DNA of 64,000 nucleotides from Riptortus pedestris (Eukaryota; Arthropoda; Insecta; Hemiptera; Alydidae), in NCBI GenBank assembly GCA_019009955.1, contig CM032228.1, positions 205,357,001 to 205,421,000 on the forward strand, written 5' to 3'. Below, in pieces: positions 33,834-46,340 of this stretch (its first letter is position 1; every line of letters begins with the position of its first letter). The notes below the pieces were generated by a model, which did no database searches, was not told the origin of the DNA, and was given only the letters and a program-made list of their open reading frames with translations. The translations under genes were made by a program, and so were the position numbers.

Positions 33834-33974
33834 AATCAATTCTTACCTAACTTTATTTTTCATTTAATTGAAACATTTTTGGCGCTTGGGGGAAGTTACA
33901 GTCTTTGTCTCTCTTCATGATGGGGTCTCAGTATTTGCATAATTTGACATAAAGATTCTTGATATGAGGCAGTA

Positions 33975-34211
33975 GTTTTCCCGCATTTTCAGAGTTTTAG
34001 TTGGTTTCGCTTAAGGGGCATACAGTGATCATGAAAATGTCAGCGCATTTATGATTAACGGAACGGAGTTCACTGAAATTAAGTAATTAATAATTAAGTT
34101 ACATAATTTCAGTGAACTCCGTTCAAATAATCATTAATACGCTGGCATTTTCATGATCACTGTATGTCCCTTAAGCGAAACCAACTGAAATTCTGAAAAT
34201 GCGGGAAAGTC
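33975..34211. mobile_element. Palindromic MITE-like element
   Basis: A nearly continuous palindrome of about 237 bp. Each arm reads TTTCCCGCATTTTCAGA, AGTTGGTTTCGCTTAAGGG, CATACAGTGATCATGAAAAT and GAACGGAGTTCACTGAAATT, and the arms meet at an AT-rich centre near 34092. TA lies on both sides (33973-33974 and 34212-34213), as expected for a Tc1/mariner-type target, but TA is common here. There is no coding capacity. Confidence 0.7.
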
Positions 34212-34213
34212 TA

Positions 34214-34617
34214 TATCCGTCTCTTCTGAGCTTTAATTTTAACACCCTCTGTAATCTGAATCTTCCAGTAACACCATCAGCTTCCTTCTAGCAATTAACT
34301 CGACTGATAGATACCTCTGTAAATTTGACCCTCCGCAAATCTTGACCCAGAGTACCCGTTAGGTCGGGCCTTGTAATTTGTCTTTAATAGTGTGGTTTTA
34401 AATTGATTAAGTTCAAGTGAAACATTTCCCCTTTTCGTACATGTTTAGAACATTTCCTAAAGATTGATACCAGTATAAGATAACTGTTCGGCATGCAGTA
34501 TGTGTATATGTAGGTCCGGCAAGCAGGCTTTGAGTAAAATGAGGCGTATATTTCCCAAATGTTATCCCACAATCTGTATTCAATTTCTCACTGTTTGAGA
34601 AAGGAGAAATTACGAAT
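34214..34617. other. No gene recognised
   Basis: Unique DNA between a palindrome and a Helitron fragment. Confidence 0.4.
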
Positions 34618-34968
34618 TTTTTTTATATAAAAATGAATGTTTGTCTGTATGTCCTTTATAGAATCGAATAAATGATTGAACCGAATTTTTTGAAACTTGG
34701 TATGTATATTACTACTAACCTAACTTAGGTTTTAGGCTATTTTAATATTCTCGGAGACGAACAGGAGTGGGGGTTATAAGGGAGGCCTGAAATTAAAAAT
34801 AGCGATATATCGTTTCCTCTTGATTTTTCTGCAAATATGCACATAACAAAAGTTGTTTATTTTGTTATAAATACTTCCGTCGTATACCGAAATATAAATT
34901 CATTAAATGCTAATTATTATATCGGGAGTCAACAATTATGGCACAAAAGGCTCAACTGAACTAAGTTT
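34618..34968 (+). mobile_element. Helitron fragment, 5' part
   Basis: TTTTTTATATAAAAATGAAT with GTTTGTCTGTATGTCC near the 5' end, then GAAACTTGGTATGTATATTA, CAGGAGTGGGGGTTATAAGG, TAGCGATATATCGTTTCC and ATATGCACATAACAAAAG as in 7650-7960. It stops after the first 298-bp unit; the 3' hairpin and CTAG are absent. Confidence 0.75.
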
Positions 34969-35004
34969 TTAAATACTCCAAAATATATATCTATATGCAT
35001 TATT

Positions 35005-35151
35005 TATATTATAAACTCTAGTTAAACAATCCTGTGCTAACATAAATATTTGACTACAGTGACATATTTCATGAAATACATATATGGAATGTACTACGGT
35101 AATAGAGCATTTATGTTAGTGCAGGATTATTTAACTAGAGTTTATAATATA
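35005..35151. repeat. 43-bp inverted repeat
   Basis: TATATTATAAACTCTAGTTA, continuing to CCTGTGCTAACATAAAT (35005-35047), is repeated in inverse at 35109-35151 with about two mismatches. The 61-nt spacer centres on TATTTCATGAAATA, a palindrome itself, so the whole 147 bp folds imperfectly. Probably a small foldback or MITE. Confidence 0.75.
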
Positions 35152-35427
35152 TACCACCTATATAGTCTGTATAACTTGGCAAATAAATCTTGACATTTAT
35201 ACAAACGTAATGTCATTGAAAGCTGTTGCTGTACATGCTTGATTGTTATACGTGTCACAGAGTAATGATCGCACATAGCCAAAATCACAAAATCCTCTCT
35301 TTATCTCTCTCTTTTTCTCACTCACAAATGTCCTTTGTAACATTATCCACCATAATGGCTCCATACTGAAAGGGTAAGGAGTCGGGGGGGAGGGGCAAAA
35401 TATTAGTATGATTTTGCTTAAGGATCA

Positions 35428-35456
35428 AAAACAAAAAAAAAAAAAAAAAAAAAAAA
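35428..35456. repeat. Poly(A) run
   Basis: A run of more than 25 A with no SINE or LINE body recognised directly upstream. Confidence 0.9.
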
Positions 35457-35637
35457 CATCCTAGTTTTTGGTATCAAATACCTTAAGATGTTCTTAAATT
35501 TATGAAAAATAGAAACCAAGTAACTCTATTGGAGCGTTTCTTCTTGTTTTATTGCAGTAATACAGGGTCTTTCAAAAATATCTGTTAAGAGACAGTAATA
35601 CAAGATCGCAATAAAGACACATGTATTTAACCGGTGT

Positions 35638-35726
35638 TTTATGGTGTCATCATCATCATCATGTTCCATTTCCAGCATCGCATCACAACGTGTTCTGCTG
35701 CGATGCTGGTGTAAAGCACCATAAAG
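35638..35726. repeat. Two-tier hairpin
   Basis: An inner perfect 11-bp stem CCAGCATCGCA (35672-35682) / TGCGATGCTGG (35699-35709) is nested in an outer 9-bp stem TTTATGGTG (35638-35646) / CACCATAAA (35718-35726). A (CAT)n tract lies on the left side. Confidence 0.65.
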
Positions 35727-37444
35727 CTTTGAAAACAGTCCATTCTTTATGAATATAGTATGAAGAAATATAAATTTACTATATTAATACTAATCAATGT
35801 TCTCTTTAGAGCCTTTGGAAATATCTGGAGCTCATAATTTACTGATCATTAAGTTAATGTACTTTGCCTGTACCTGTATGCTAAAATTAGGAAATAATTT
35901 GATGGATGGGTGAGCTCTCCGGAATTACCTGTATTGCTATACTTTTCATTTTATTATTTTTAATTTTGTTTTATTAAAAAAGAAAACTGGGAAATTGTTG
36001 ACTGTTAAGTTATTAATCGCTACAACATGAGTGTTATTTCATTTATTGTTATTAATAATAGCATATATGGAGAGTAAAGATCGTGCATTCAATAATTATA
36101 TAATTTTTCTAAACTTAATTTGGAAATTAGGCGATATAATAAAAATAATAGAATGAGAAGAACTAGAAATATGTTGTATAGAAAATAAATAACTGCTAAT
36201 TAGTTTTTTAAATTTATTTAAATAGTCGCCTGAATATAATATGGTATCCGTTATTTAAATGAAATACTTAAAAGAGAACATAGATGAGTTTTGGTATATA
36301 AGGGGTAGAAATCTGTGCGGGTTGTGGTGTGTATAAAGAATAGGAAGATTTACCTTATTGTAGTAAGAGAGTCATAACCAAGATTTCCCTAGTAATCAAT
36401 AACCATATCCCTCAGGCCCTGTCCATCCCTTCCCTATCCTCTCCTTATCCTTTCATATCTTATATTCTCTTTTCCACTCTGCTTCCTCTATCCCTTTATT
36501 TCCTTTGACAGCTTTTCTCCTTATGCACTACTTCCCTTCCATCCTAGGAATAAAGCAGGTTTTCATTAGTTCTTTTAGAATTGGATATAAATGCATTTTG
36601 TTGTGTCTTAGACGATAAATGATCTGTCTTGCTACTTTCTGCCCTGTTTTACCTGAACGTTTTTTTTTTTTTTGAAATCTTTAATCATTGTTAAATTAAG
36701 TGGAATAGAGCTTATGTGCACTAAAGCAAGGCTCGCGTCCTATCTTTCTGGGGTTGCCCGGAGATCGTCGAAAGCAGTGGCTCGTCCGAAGCAAGACTCT
36801 ACTTCTTGAGAGACGTCCCTGGGGTGAGATTTTTTTCCTTTTGGCATGTCAATCCTTATGGTCATTAACGCCAGTATGAGAGTTTTAGCAAGGCAATAAT
36901 TCATTGTACATTCCATCGCTTCTCTGAACCTTTGCATATTCCTTTGGGGTTCATAGTCAAACCAAGCACATAGGAGATCAATTTGTGGCTCTTCTACTTG
37001 GCTCTATGATAGCCAGTTTAAATCAATAACCTTCTGTCTATGAACGTCAATTGCGTCTACTGGCCCCCTGAGACGATGGGAGAAACTGCATTTTAAAGCC
37101 ATGTATTTTGAAGTTATGAGAATTCTCATCATGACTGGAATCAGTTCAACAGTACTGGCATAATTTCGCCTGTTAATCTAAAAGACAGATTATTATTAAA
37201 AAATATTTTTATAATAGTATACAGAAATCGCTTCATTATTAAAATGATTAAAACAAAAATAGTACAAAAAAGTAAATAATTGCTGGTTTTGGCCATTTAC
37301 GCCTTCAGGGCATGTCAGACCGAAAGAATCGCTTATATAAAATCGTTTTAATATATGATTTTCGACGGGAATCGTTGAAAGTTTATATGTGTGTTTTTCC
37401 TTATGCATGTAAAATTTCGCAGATCATGTGTGTGAGTAGATGTC
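35727..37444. other. No gene recognised
   Basis: 1.7 kb of unique A/T-rich DNA; pyrimidine-rich at 36410-36550. The frame at 36740-36937 minus has no recognised domain. Confidence 0.45.
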
Positions 37445-37650
37445 TCTGATTAGCCGTGTCAATTGAGGCTTTGATCCTAATCTTACTTGGTGAACATAGA
37501 GTCGTGATTTCAATTATCCCATGGGCAATAGGAATTTATTTATTGTCGAACTCATTAAATAAAATCCTTAATTGTATCCTGGCTAGAAAAAGGTAGTGCC
37601 CTGTAGATAACCCCTTCCAATTAGTCTTAGTAGCACGTTATTAAATAACA
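37445..37650 (+). mobile_element. tRNA-derived SINE, old copy
   Basis: GATTAGCCGTGTCAATTGAG (head), a decayed B-box region, GGGCAATAGGAATTTATTTA, ACTCATTAAATAAAATCC, CCTGGCTAGAAAAAGG and CCAATTAGTCTTAGTAGCAC in order. Confidence 0.75.
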
Positions 37651-38700
37651 TATTTTATGAATAACCCTCTTATCAATTTTACATTGAGTTATCATGATTG
37701 ATACGTGGAGTGGGAGAAACCTGAGCTAACTACTAACTTGCAGGGTTTGGTTTGTGATTATATTTCTTGTTCTTGGGGCGGAGGTTGCCCGTGGTTACCT
37801 TATCGATCGGGTTTAGCAAAGGGTGCTTTTTGATTGGCACTATTTGAGAAAGGGTTGATACCTTTAGGGCCTCAAAGCCATTCAGTCAATACCCCCGGCT
37901 CCTTATCCTTTCAATATGGGCATCCATTGTCGTCTCTCTTCTATCCGCTCTTCTAATTTTACCAAATTGTTTTTCTTTTTTCTCCGAGATATTAATTGCT
38001 TTATTTTTTTTTCTGATTATTCTCTCTTTAAATAATTTTTTAATGGTTTTTCTTTTGGAGAACTGATATTGTTATACTCAATGTTGAAGCTCTTGTGTCC
38101 GTCTGTACTCCAAATTTTACTAAGCTGTTACTTAAGTAAAATGGAATTATCGTTAAGGTCAAATATTATGACTGCCAAAATCATCGCACGTTGGTTTTTA
38201 TTTTATTTTATTCTTCCAAAAAATGTGTGCTCTAGGCGGCCAAGTCTTGAAAGCTCATCTCATCTTAGTAAAAATTCTCTGTGCTTGTACCATATCCAAA
38301 AAATATTTGTCCCAGGCACTAGAAGAGATAGGCTATATTAAATGTGTTTGAGTGTGTACATATGCATACTTTCCAATGAAAGCAGTATTTTCTGCAGTAA
38401 GCAGGGTCTTAGGGAATGAAGCAAGTCCTTCCACGTGTCCGAAAATATTATAATACGGTCAATATTCGAAGATACAGACCAGCCGTGTCTATCCATGCAT
38501 CAGTTAACCTTACGTTATGCTAGTTGTGGTTATGTTAATGTTTATATTAATCTCGTTAGTTATATTAATACGTTGTTGATTACGATATTATAGTCTCATC
38601 TTCAACTAAAACCATTACTCTTAAAATGCTTGATGCAATACATTTTGCTATTATTATAGCTGATGAATAACATTAGCAATGCCAACTCTAATGCGTAAAA
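37651..38700. other. No gene recognised
   Basis: Unique DNA; the frame at 38069-38341 has no domain. Confidence 0.4.
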
Positions 38701-38833
38701 TGGGCTCAGTTTAACCTTGTGAGTAATAGGAAATTGTTTCGTGAAGAACTCGCTAAATACAATCCTTATAGCTAAATTAAAGGGGTATAGCCTGTAGATA
38801 AACCTTCCAGGTTAGCCGCAATGCAAAATAAGG
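38701..38833 (+). mobile_element. tRNA-derived SINE with internal deletion
   Basis: Head GGGCTCAGTTTAACCTTGTG with GAGTAATAGGAAATTG: the B-box segment is missing, so the head joins the body directly. Then GAACTCGCTAAATACAATCC, ATAGCCTGTAGATAAACC and AGGTTAGCCGCAATGC. Confidence 0.65.
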
Positions 38834-41052
38834 TAATAGTGAGTTTATATTTTATTTTTGAACTGAATTAATATATATTACCAGCGTAGTTTAGTGTGCT
38901 CTGGTGATGGCAAAAATAATCTATTCTACATAGAAATAAAAGTTGTTCTCCACTATAGTTGATTCTATAAACGTGTGTTGGTAATGCTTTCGCTCATTAA
39001 TTTCGACTTACTCGTAAAGAGAAAATTAGATAAATAAATGGTATCTGCGCTACTGTATTCGTAAACTTTTTTTTAGACCCCGAAATTGTGGATACGATAA
39101 ACTTTATGAAAGAGACAATGGTAAATGAGTCGTAAAGTTTTCTACTCTTTGTGAAGATATAAAAACAGTCTGACTGACGAATACAAATGGAAGGCCATGG
39201 AAAGGCAAATTAATCATAAACGCTTCTGAATTTTTACCTTTATTACTCCCAAAAAGCAATAATGCTAAATGGAATATGTGTTGTGTCCATTGACACGCTA
39301 TTGTTGGGCAGATAGCATGAAATGTCAGGCTAATGTTATATTTGATGAGTTACTCCTGCGTTAGATAAATGATTTTCAGCCTGATAGACGCAGAACAAAG
39401 ACAGAAAGGTAACCTTTAAGGGAGGAGACTGGACCGATATCTCATTCAAGATATATTGTCGTTCAAACCTGCCTGAGAAAAGGAGATAGAAATAATCTTC
39501 CTAGGGACAGACAATATTTCAAGGCGATAATTTCTTCTTTTTACTTTGTTTATTTCGTAGAGTCTGTCTCTAACACTATGAAGGTGTTTTTACAACATGG
39601 CAAACTAGATTTAGAGGTTGAAGGGAGGTTCTAAAATTTTACTATCTGCTAGCCTCAACTCCAGGATTTATCTGCTTGTTGTGTTCCCCCCAGCCCCGAG
39701 ACCAACCATGTTATCCCAAATCAATTTAGGGTACCTTCCTTTCCCAACAATAACTTTTCTGTCTCCTTCCTATTCAGTTTTGTACTATATTTTTCCATCC
39801 AGTCATCTGCTACATTTTTACTTACTTTATTTATGCTGGTTGTATTTTATGTGGCTTATGTACTGATGATGTTTTTTATGAGACTAAGTTTATAATTTTA
39901 GATTTCGCATCTAAAATTAAAATTTTTTAACTTTTTATTCAGTAAAAGAAGATGTAAAAATTCATCTTATAGTATTTTTGAACCACTTGAAAGCAGTTTT
40001 TCTACAAGTATTTATTTATTGCTTACAAGGATTTTCCTTATAGCAAGGAGTATGCCTTATATAATAAGATTAGTTTTCTATGTTAGTAGCCTATATGTAT
40101 ACATATTTTTACAAACCAGAATTGAGTATGACTGGCTAGAATTTACATTAAAATTTCTAGAAAAATCTAAACTAATAAGTGTCATTATATTTTATTATCT
40201 TACCTAATATTAAAACATTATATTTTCCACATAATAGTTTTATTAAACTTATCATTATCTTGGTTCCTGTTCTTACTAATACATAGTTATAATAGTACGA
40301 AATAAAACAAAAACCATTAAGAGAAGAAGAGAAATTTGACAATGTTAACTCATATAAGATTCGTTGTTTGAAACTATTTCTTAAATATTTCATATATCAT
40401 TCATATTTAAATTACACAATGTGCAAATTTCTTTTGGGTTAATATTATAGTTTACATTTTTTATTGAAAACTTTATACAATAGTTACTTGGCGTTCTTAT
40501 CTGTGCAATGGTTTTTACATTTTGGAATGGCAAACCAATAGTTAGAAATTCCTGAGGTGAACCGGGAGTTGTGAAAATTGCCTTTTGTAACAGACTATAA
40601 TTTGAAATTTGGAGTTTTTCAAGATCTATAGAAAGTAATTTACTTTGGTATGCTTCTACTACTGAGCTAATGTGTAATTTAATTAAGGTTTTGTCTTGAG
40701 TAAGCCAGATGTCAGTGAAATTTAAAGAATTATTGTAATTATTCTACAAATAAATTTGTCAGGGATCACATTGGGGATTGTCACATTGGGGATTTACCAA
40801 TGAATGAAGAAACAATGAGAAAATGCGATCTTAATAAGAAACAATGAGACAAATACCGAGGGCTGGAAACATGTTGGGGATAATATAGTTGTTCAAAAAA
40901 CCTGGAATGTGTTTTTTATAGGGAGTGTTATTTTATTGTTCAGAATGTGTTCCCTATAAATTAACAAAAAACAAAACAAAATCTTGACTCCAAATAATAA
41001 AGATTATTGTATTTTCATAAATAATAAATGAGAATAGTTATTTATTAAACAA
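38834..41052. other. No gene recognised
   Basis: 2.2 kb of very A/T-rich unique DNA. Hydrophobic, Phe/Leu/Tyr-rich frames (39618-39866, 40019-40207) are expected by chance at this composition. Confidence 0.45.
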
Positions 41053-41154
41053 GTGACGAAAGTAGATCATTTTACAACTCGAGTGAAACTTTGACCCACA
41101 CGAGCGAAGCGAGTGTGGTAATTTCACGAGAGTTGTAAATTCTACTTTCGTCAC
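41053..41154. repeat. 102-bp imperfect palindrome
   Basis: GTGACGAAAGTAGA (41053-41066) pairs with TCTACTTTCGTCAC (41141-41154). The inner TTTACAACTC/GAGTTGTAAA and CACAC-GAGCGAAGCGA-GTGTG also pair, giving a cruciform-capable hairpin with a G/C-rich tip in an A/T-rich region. It may be a MITE or a conserved structural motif. Confidence 0.75.
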
Positions 41155-42388
41155 GAGTGTAATATTAAATTTTTTCTGTAATCGTGTAATACATGATCAG
41201 ATCTAACCAGAATATGAACAAAATTAGGATGTTGTGAAGATTATGGTATGTTGTTGGTAGGTTATAAGCATGGTTGTGAAAGGTTATAAGCATAGTTATA
41301 AAACAACTAGTGATGATTGTGAAGTAGTGCAGTTATAAACAAGTGCAGGTTATAAACAAGGAAGGTAATTATTATTATATTTAAATTTTAAAATATATTG
41401 ATTATTTCCACCAATAATTTATTCACATTTCAATTTATTTTGTTAAAATAAATTCTTACAATGTTAAGAAACATTTAAAAGCATTTAATTTCCAACTTCA
41501 AATTATTTTTTAATTTATACTTATTACTAATTAAGAAGGCAATTCACTTCTTCACTCTATTGCAAAATGTTTCACTTTCTTCACTCATTTCAGTTTAGTA
41601 ATGTTACCATTATTCAACGATTACAGATAAAAATAATAATACAACTTTAAAATTATGAACACAGAAATATACATATAAATGAATTACGGTCCGTCAAGTA
41701 AAGTGAGAGGTTAATGTGAGGCTATCCTGCTGGCCGAGTTGGAGCAGAAAACAAAAGCTTGGACGGATGATTTCTTGCTGGCCGGTATCTATGTAAAATA
41801 AAATGGTTTTTACTCACGATACCGACTCAAGTTTTTAAACTTCTTTTGGTCGATCCTTTCAGTTGTGCTGGCTTGATGATGATGATGTGGTGCTCGGCTG
41901 TTGTAGTTTGAAGAAATAATCAACAACAAACGCCAGTCTTCTCTTGCAGGACACTAGCAACTGACTGTCCAAACTTTGTTTTTTAAGAGTTAGGTTAAGT
42001 GGTAACCAGGGGCAACGAGACACAGCTGCTACATATTAAATTCACCTTACGTCACTATTTGGCTTCCAGATTAATGTATTAGAAATGGTTTACCATTTGG
42101 AATTTTAAAATTAATTACTAGAATATGAGTAAATTATCACAGCTATTTTCTCATATATGGACATTCTGGCTAACGATGTGGGCATTCAAACACACAAATA
42201 CTTAATGACAAAGTGAGAATAACCGACACGCCAGTGCTGCAATATCCTGGCGTGAAACACTTTACTGAAAATGTGCAAATTACGGAAAAACTCAGGCTTG
42301 CCTTATGCCAACTACTAATTACAAAACGCCTACAGCTCCGGGGCATATTCCTTAAAGAATTAAGTTATTTTATCATTGATCAGTTTTT
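41155..42388. other. No gene recognised
   Basis: Includes a short tandem phrase GGTTATAAGCAT at 41260-41300. A weak inverted match (CTGTAATCGT near 41178 and its complement near 41617) is also present. No exon is seen. Confidence 0.4.
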
Positions 42389-42605
42389 TGTAGATTTCCC
42401 TTAACAGAAATCAAAAGTTTTATATTCATGGCGAGATTTTTGAAAAATTCCCAGATGATGAAAATGAGGTATGTTAAAAAAAAAATAACACACACACACA
42501 CATGGGTGGATATATATTCCGTTAACAATCTGGTGGTCAAACTCTTTGATTGATCTTTACCGATATTTAAACATTTCATGCAAAATTAAACATTAAGTTC
42601 GTCCT
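42389..42605 (+). mobile_element. Family A, left and central fragment
   Basis: TGTAGATTTCCCTTAACAG, TTTATATTCATGGCGAGATT, GATGATGAAAATGAGGTATG, a short (AC)n in place of (TA)n, CGTTAACAATCTGGTGGTC and CGATATTTAAACATTTCATG. It breaks after AAGTTCGTCC; the right half is lost. Confidence 0.75.
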
Positions 42606-44163
42606 CAGTATTTGAGTGGAGGCAGTTATAGTATGACTCAATTTCATTGGTGTGGTTATTGGTGTGACCAGTGATTTCCCTGTAATGCATATTACTTTCG
42701 CGCCAATCGGTCATCGCTCCTACATGAGCAGGCATTTTAAAATAGCTCAAACAATAATATAAAATAATAATGATAAATATATAAGAATTTGATTTAAAAA
42801 AAGAATGGTAAATTGTACAGGTTCAATAGTTAACTAAATGAAGTGTTTTACATACAAGAAAGATATAAATGATACTAAAACCACTCTCATATAGATGGAG
42901 TGTCAGAAATCCATCATAATACACCATTATAAAGATAATCCGTTTGTATAAACTAAACCTTTCTTTTAAAAAAAATACATTAAACTTAAAATATGCCTAA
43001 AAGATTATCCTGGAACACAGATGCTAATGTTCCTAAATAAACGGCTTGTTTTCATTAGTAACCTTTTCTCTTTTTAATTACAATAATGAGATAATGAATC
43101 AGAGTCATTACTAAAGGCCTTAGTGATAGGAGGTTGTTCTCAGCGTTATCTGATTGAACGGTTGGAAAAGGAAGCCATTTCTTGACACGAGACAGGAAAC
43201 AGCTGGTTCTGGGAGACTCTTCCATGGCGGTGAGATCTAGTCCATAGAGATATAGAAGTCTATAGTACCTCCGACCTCCTTGGAGCGGGGATTGTAGAGC
43301 GGCACGAGCGATGAAAAGTGCTGGGATACGCTCAATTAGGCAGGCTGCATTGTCTGCCTATCCCCTAATGGCTTCATTAAATAGCCTTCTATCTCCGGCC
43401 CGCTAGAAAGTAGTAATGCCTTATTATGAATATAGAATGTGGGAGTAGTCTTCTTACAGGCAGTCTGGAGTCTTGTAGAAAGTGCTTTAAATGGAATGGT
43501 CGACTTTTAATAGATTTAGGTAGACCCCACTTTATCGGCTTCTTTTTGTATTAGATCCAGGAAATCTCTGGAGACGACCAGTTAGTGTAATAAAATGTAT
43601 TTATTTTCATTAAATTTCAACATAACATAATAGTCTTCCTCAAGTAATTTTGTTTTCTTTAAAAAAAAAATACTAATATTATATCAGTTAATTTTCGTAC
43701 ATTTTATTAAAAAGCATTTATAGTTATAGAAATGCATTTTTAATTTTTATGGCATGCCTTGACATTAATCATAAATTTATTAAAGCATGATATGCTTTAT
43801 GAATGATGAGAAACTTGTCCCCACGTTAAAGCAACAATGTACCTGGTCATAAATTATTTTTTGACTGATTCTTATGACACATTTTTGGTGATTCATTTAA
43901 TAATTGAACATTTTTCATAGTATTCATTTTGTGTATAAAACATCCTTCAGATATAACGTTTTTTCATTTTCTTTTAAACAATGACTATTTTTTATTCAAT
44001 TCATCTAATAATGTATTTATTTTTATTATATTTTGTTTAATATTTTTTATTTGATTTCTCTATTATCCAACGTGAATGTTTCGTTTTTCAATTCTCGCAT
44101 TTCAATTTTTGTAGTTATTTTGCTTTTATCTTTTTTTTTGTTTTCTCTGTTATACATTTTATT
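42606..44163. other. No gene recognised
   Basis: Contains a G/C-richer island at 43140-43400 with AGGCAG/CTGCCT inverted motifs and CTAATGG, otherwise A/T-rich. No open exon is supported. Confidence 0.45.
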
Positions 44164-44413
44164 CATTGTTGTGTTCCATTTCTGTTTATGTGTCTGATTT
44201 CTGTTTTAGTTTCATTTCTGTTTTTGGGTCCCATTTCTGTTTTTGTGTCCCATTTCTGTTTTTCGTTTCATTTCTATTTTTTTTTTTTTTTTTAGACAAC
44301 ACTGTTTTCTGTCCAATTTCTGTTTTTTGTTCCATTTCTGTTTTCTATTTCTCTTTTGTGTTAAATTTCTGTTTTGTTTCATTTCTGTTTTTCGTGTTCA
44401 ATTTCTGTTCTGT
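44164..44413. repeat. T-rich minisatellite
   Basis: About a dozen imperfect units of the type TTCCATTTCTGTTTTTGTG, 14-24 bp each, with a T run at 44277-44293. Translated frames show repeated SISVF and are artefacts. Confidence 0.85.
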
Positions 44414-45816
44414 AGTTTAATTTTCATTTAAATTAATTTTGATTTGTTTATTTACTTATGTACATTTTTTTCTGAAACATCTTCACATCTGCGAAGCTCC
44501 AATAAATAAAAAGAAACCTTATTGCTCTCTTTAGCAATTTAAATATTAAAATATGATTTTTAAGCACACCAGCACTAGACATGGACTCTTAACATGCAAG
44601 CCCGCCTTGTAATTACATATTACCCTGACCCTGCTGTCTTCTCGAGTGGCTCATCAACTGCTTCACGACACTGAGCTACTAGCTTGTGAACGGTCAACCT
44701 CCGGGAGCGAATTATCCGCACTCCCCAAGAAAATTTACTGTGACATTCTTGCCATTGGAACTGTTCGTTTTAATCAATAAAGCGTCCAACGCGTAGTCAT
44801 TGAGCTTCGGCTTTTGATATATTAGTAACATACAATTTTAGGCTAACTCAACTAATCATCATTCTCTTTTTCCTTTTTCAGGTGAGTTAAAAAATTTCTT
44901 GTTACCCGAAATCTTAGGTAAGAGTTTCGTATTCTTTCTTATACTTTCTTCTCCTTCAGAGCAACGCTTAAATTACAGAATTTTGAGCCTAAGTTTCAAA
45001 CCACTATGTATTTTATCTATTTTCTAGTAAATAATATGTTGCCAGAGAGATTGTGCGTGTTTGCGCGCGCGCTGTAAATGCATATTACATGTGGGACGCA
45101 TTTTTAATACAGTTCTCTTCAGCCTTTCATTGTGAAGAATTTAATTCCTGTCGTTCAATAGTATTATTTAGAAACCCTAATGACTTATACATTTTTTATA
45201 TTATAACCTTGAGATAATGGTATATCTGTATCACACCAGCATGTGAGAATCAGATTAGTTACGCAGAACTGCATGGCAGACGGTCCTAAAAATAACGTTC
45301 ACTTTATGCTACTAAGGTTGATAAACCCACTTTCTGCTGTTAATCTTCTATTCCTTCCATATATACTTAGTGGAGTAATAGGGGTTTGGAGTACTTGGAG
45401 CAGTGTATAAAAAATTGTGTTGAATAGGTTTGCGGATGGGTTTTTGCAAGGGTTGTTGATGAGAAGGACGTCAGAATCAGGTGCCCTCGGTTAGCCCTGA
45501 CGGCCTGATAAAGGGATGGTCAGCCCCTAACCCTGGCTTTGACATGGAGTGCTTCATTGTCAGCCATAATGTGAAAGTCCTGCCTGATTCCAATGTCTGC
45601 AGGCTCCCTCCAATATTTTATTGTTTCAAAAATTTATATACGACACATAGATCAATATTAGCTCGTATTACCTGACAAAAATAATAATCCTGCCATAAGA
45701 ACTTATTGAGATGATGTTTCGAATTCAGAGCTATGATAGGTGTGATTCAATACTATACTTTATCAAGGAATCTGGCGAGTACGGGGTTTTTTACCTTGGG
45801 GTGAAAATAAATAAAA
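44414..45816. other. No gene recognised
   Basis: A G/C-richer unique segment at 44600-44800 and a possible SINE scrap (AACGTTCACTTTATGCTACT) at 45294-45330. No exon is supported. Confidence 0.4.
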
Positions 45817-46340
45817 TTCTGTCATGCAGGTGCTGCGTAAAATAAACAGACTTTTCACCTGATGAGTAGGCTAGCTTCCATCTAAAAATGGAATTTTTAT
45901 TTATTCACTAATAACAAGACTTTATAACTTCACATTAAAGTTCGTCTTGATATTATACTATTGCTGAATACTTAAAATGCCATGAGTAGGTCTAGGGAAT
46001 AATTCCAAAGCTTAAGACAAAAAAGACAAATAACTTCCTTAATATTCAAATTAGAGAAATGGTTTATTCTTACATTCATAACAACGGAGATATTTTGAAT
46101 TTTCAATTTCTTCCCTAGCCCGATTTAAGCCGACAACAAATTTTAGTTTTTCATGAGACGTTTAAATATCGAGATCAGACCAACAAAAATTCTGACCGCA
46201 TGAGCGGTGATAACAATTGTGTTCATATTTAGTTGTTTGGGCCTTATTTTCGCCATTTCCTGGATAATTGAAGACTTTTTTGGAAAATAGCGTCATGGGT
46301 AAAACTTCAATAACTGATTTCCCTTAACGAAAATATCTTA
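45817..46340 (-). mobile_element. Family A, diverged, TA array lost
   Basis: TCTGTCATGCAGGTGCTGCG with TAAAATAAACAGAC (right end), AACGGAGATATTTTGAATTT, AGCCCGATTTAAGCCG, CGTTTAAATATCGAG, GACCGCATGAGCGGTGATAA, ATTTTCGCCATTTCCTGGAT and ATAACTGATTTCCCTTAACG (left end). Instead of (TA)n there is only TGTGTTCATATTTAGTTG. Confidence 0.8.

Noticed and set aside
44166..44420. 84-residue SISVF-repeat protein
   Set aside because: Translation of a T-rich minisatellite; the other frames show the same artefact.
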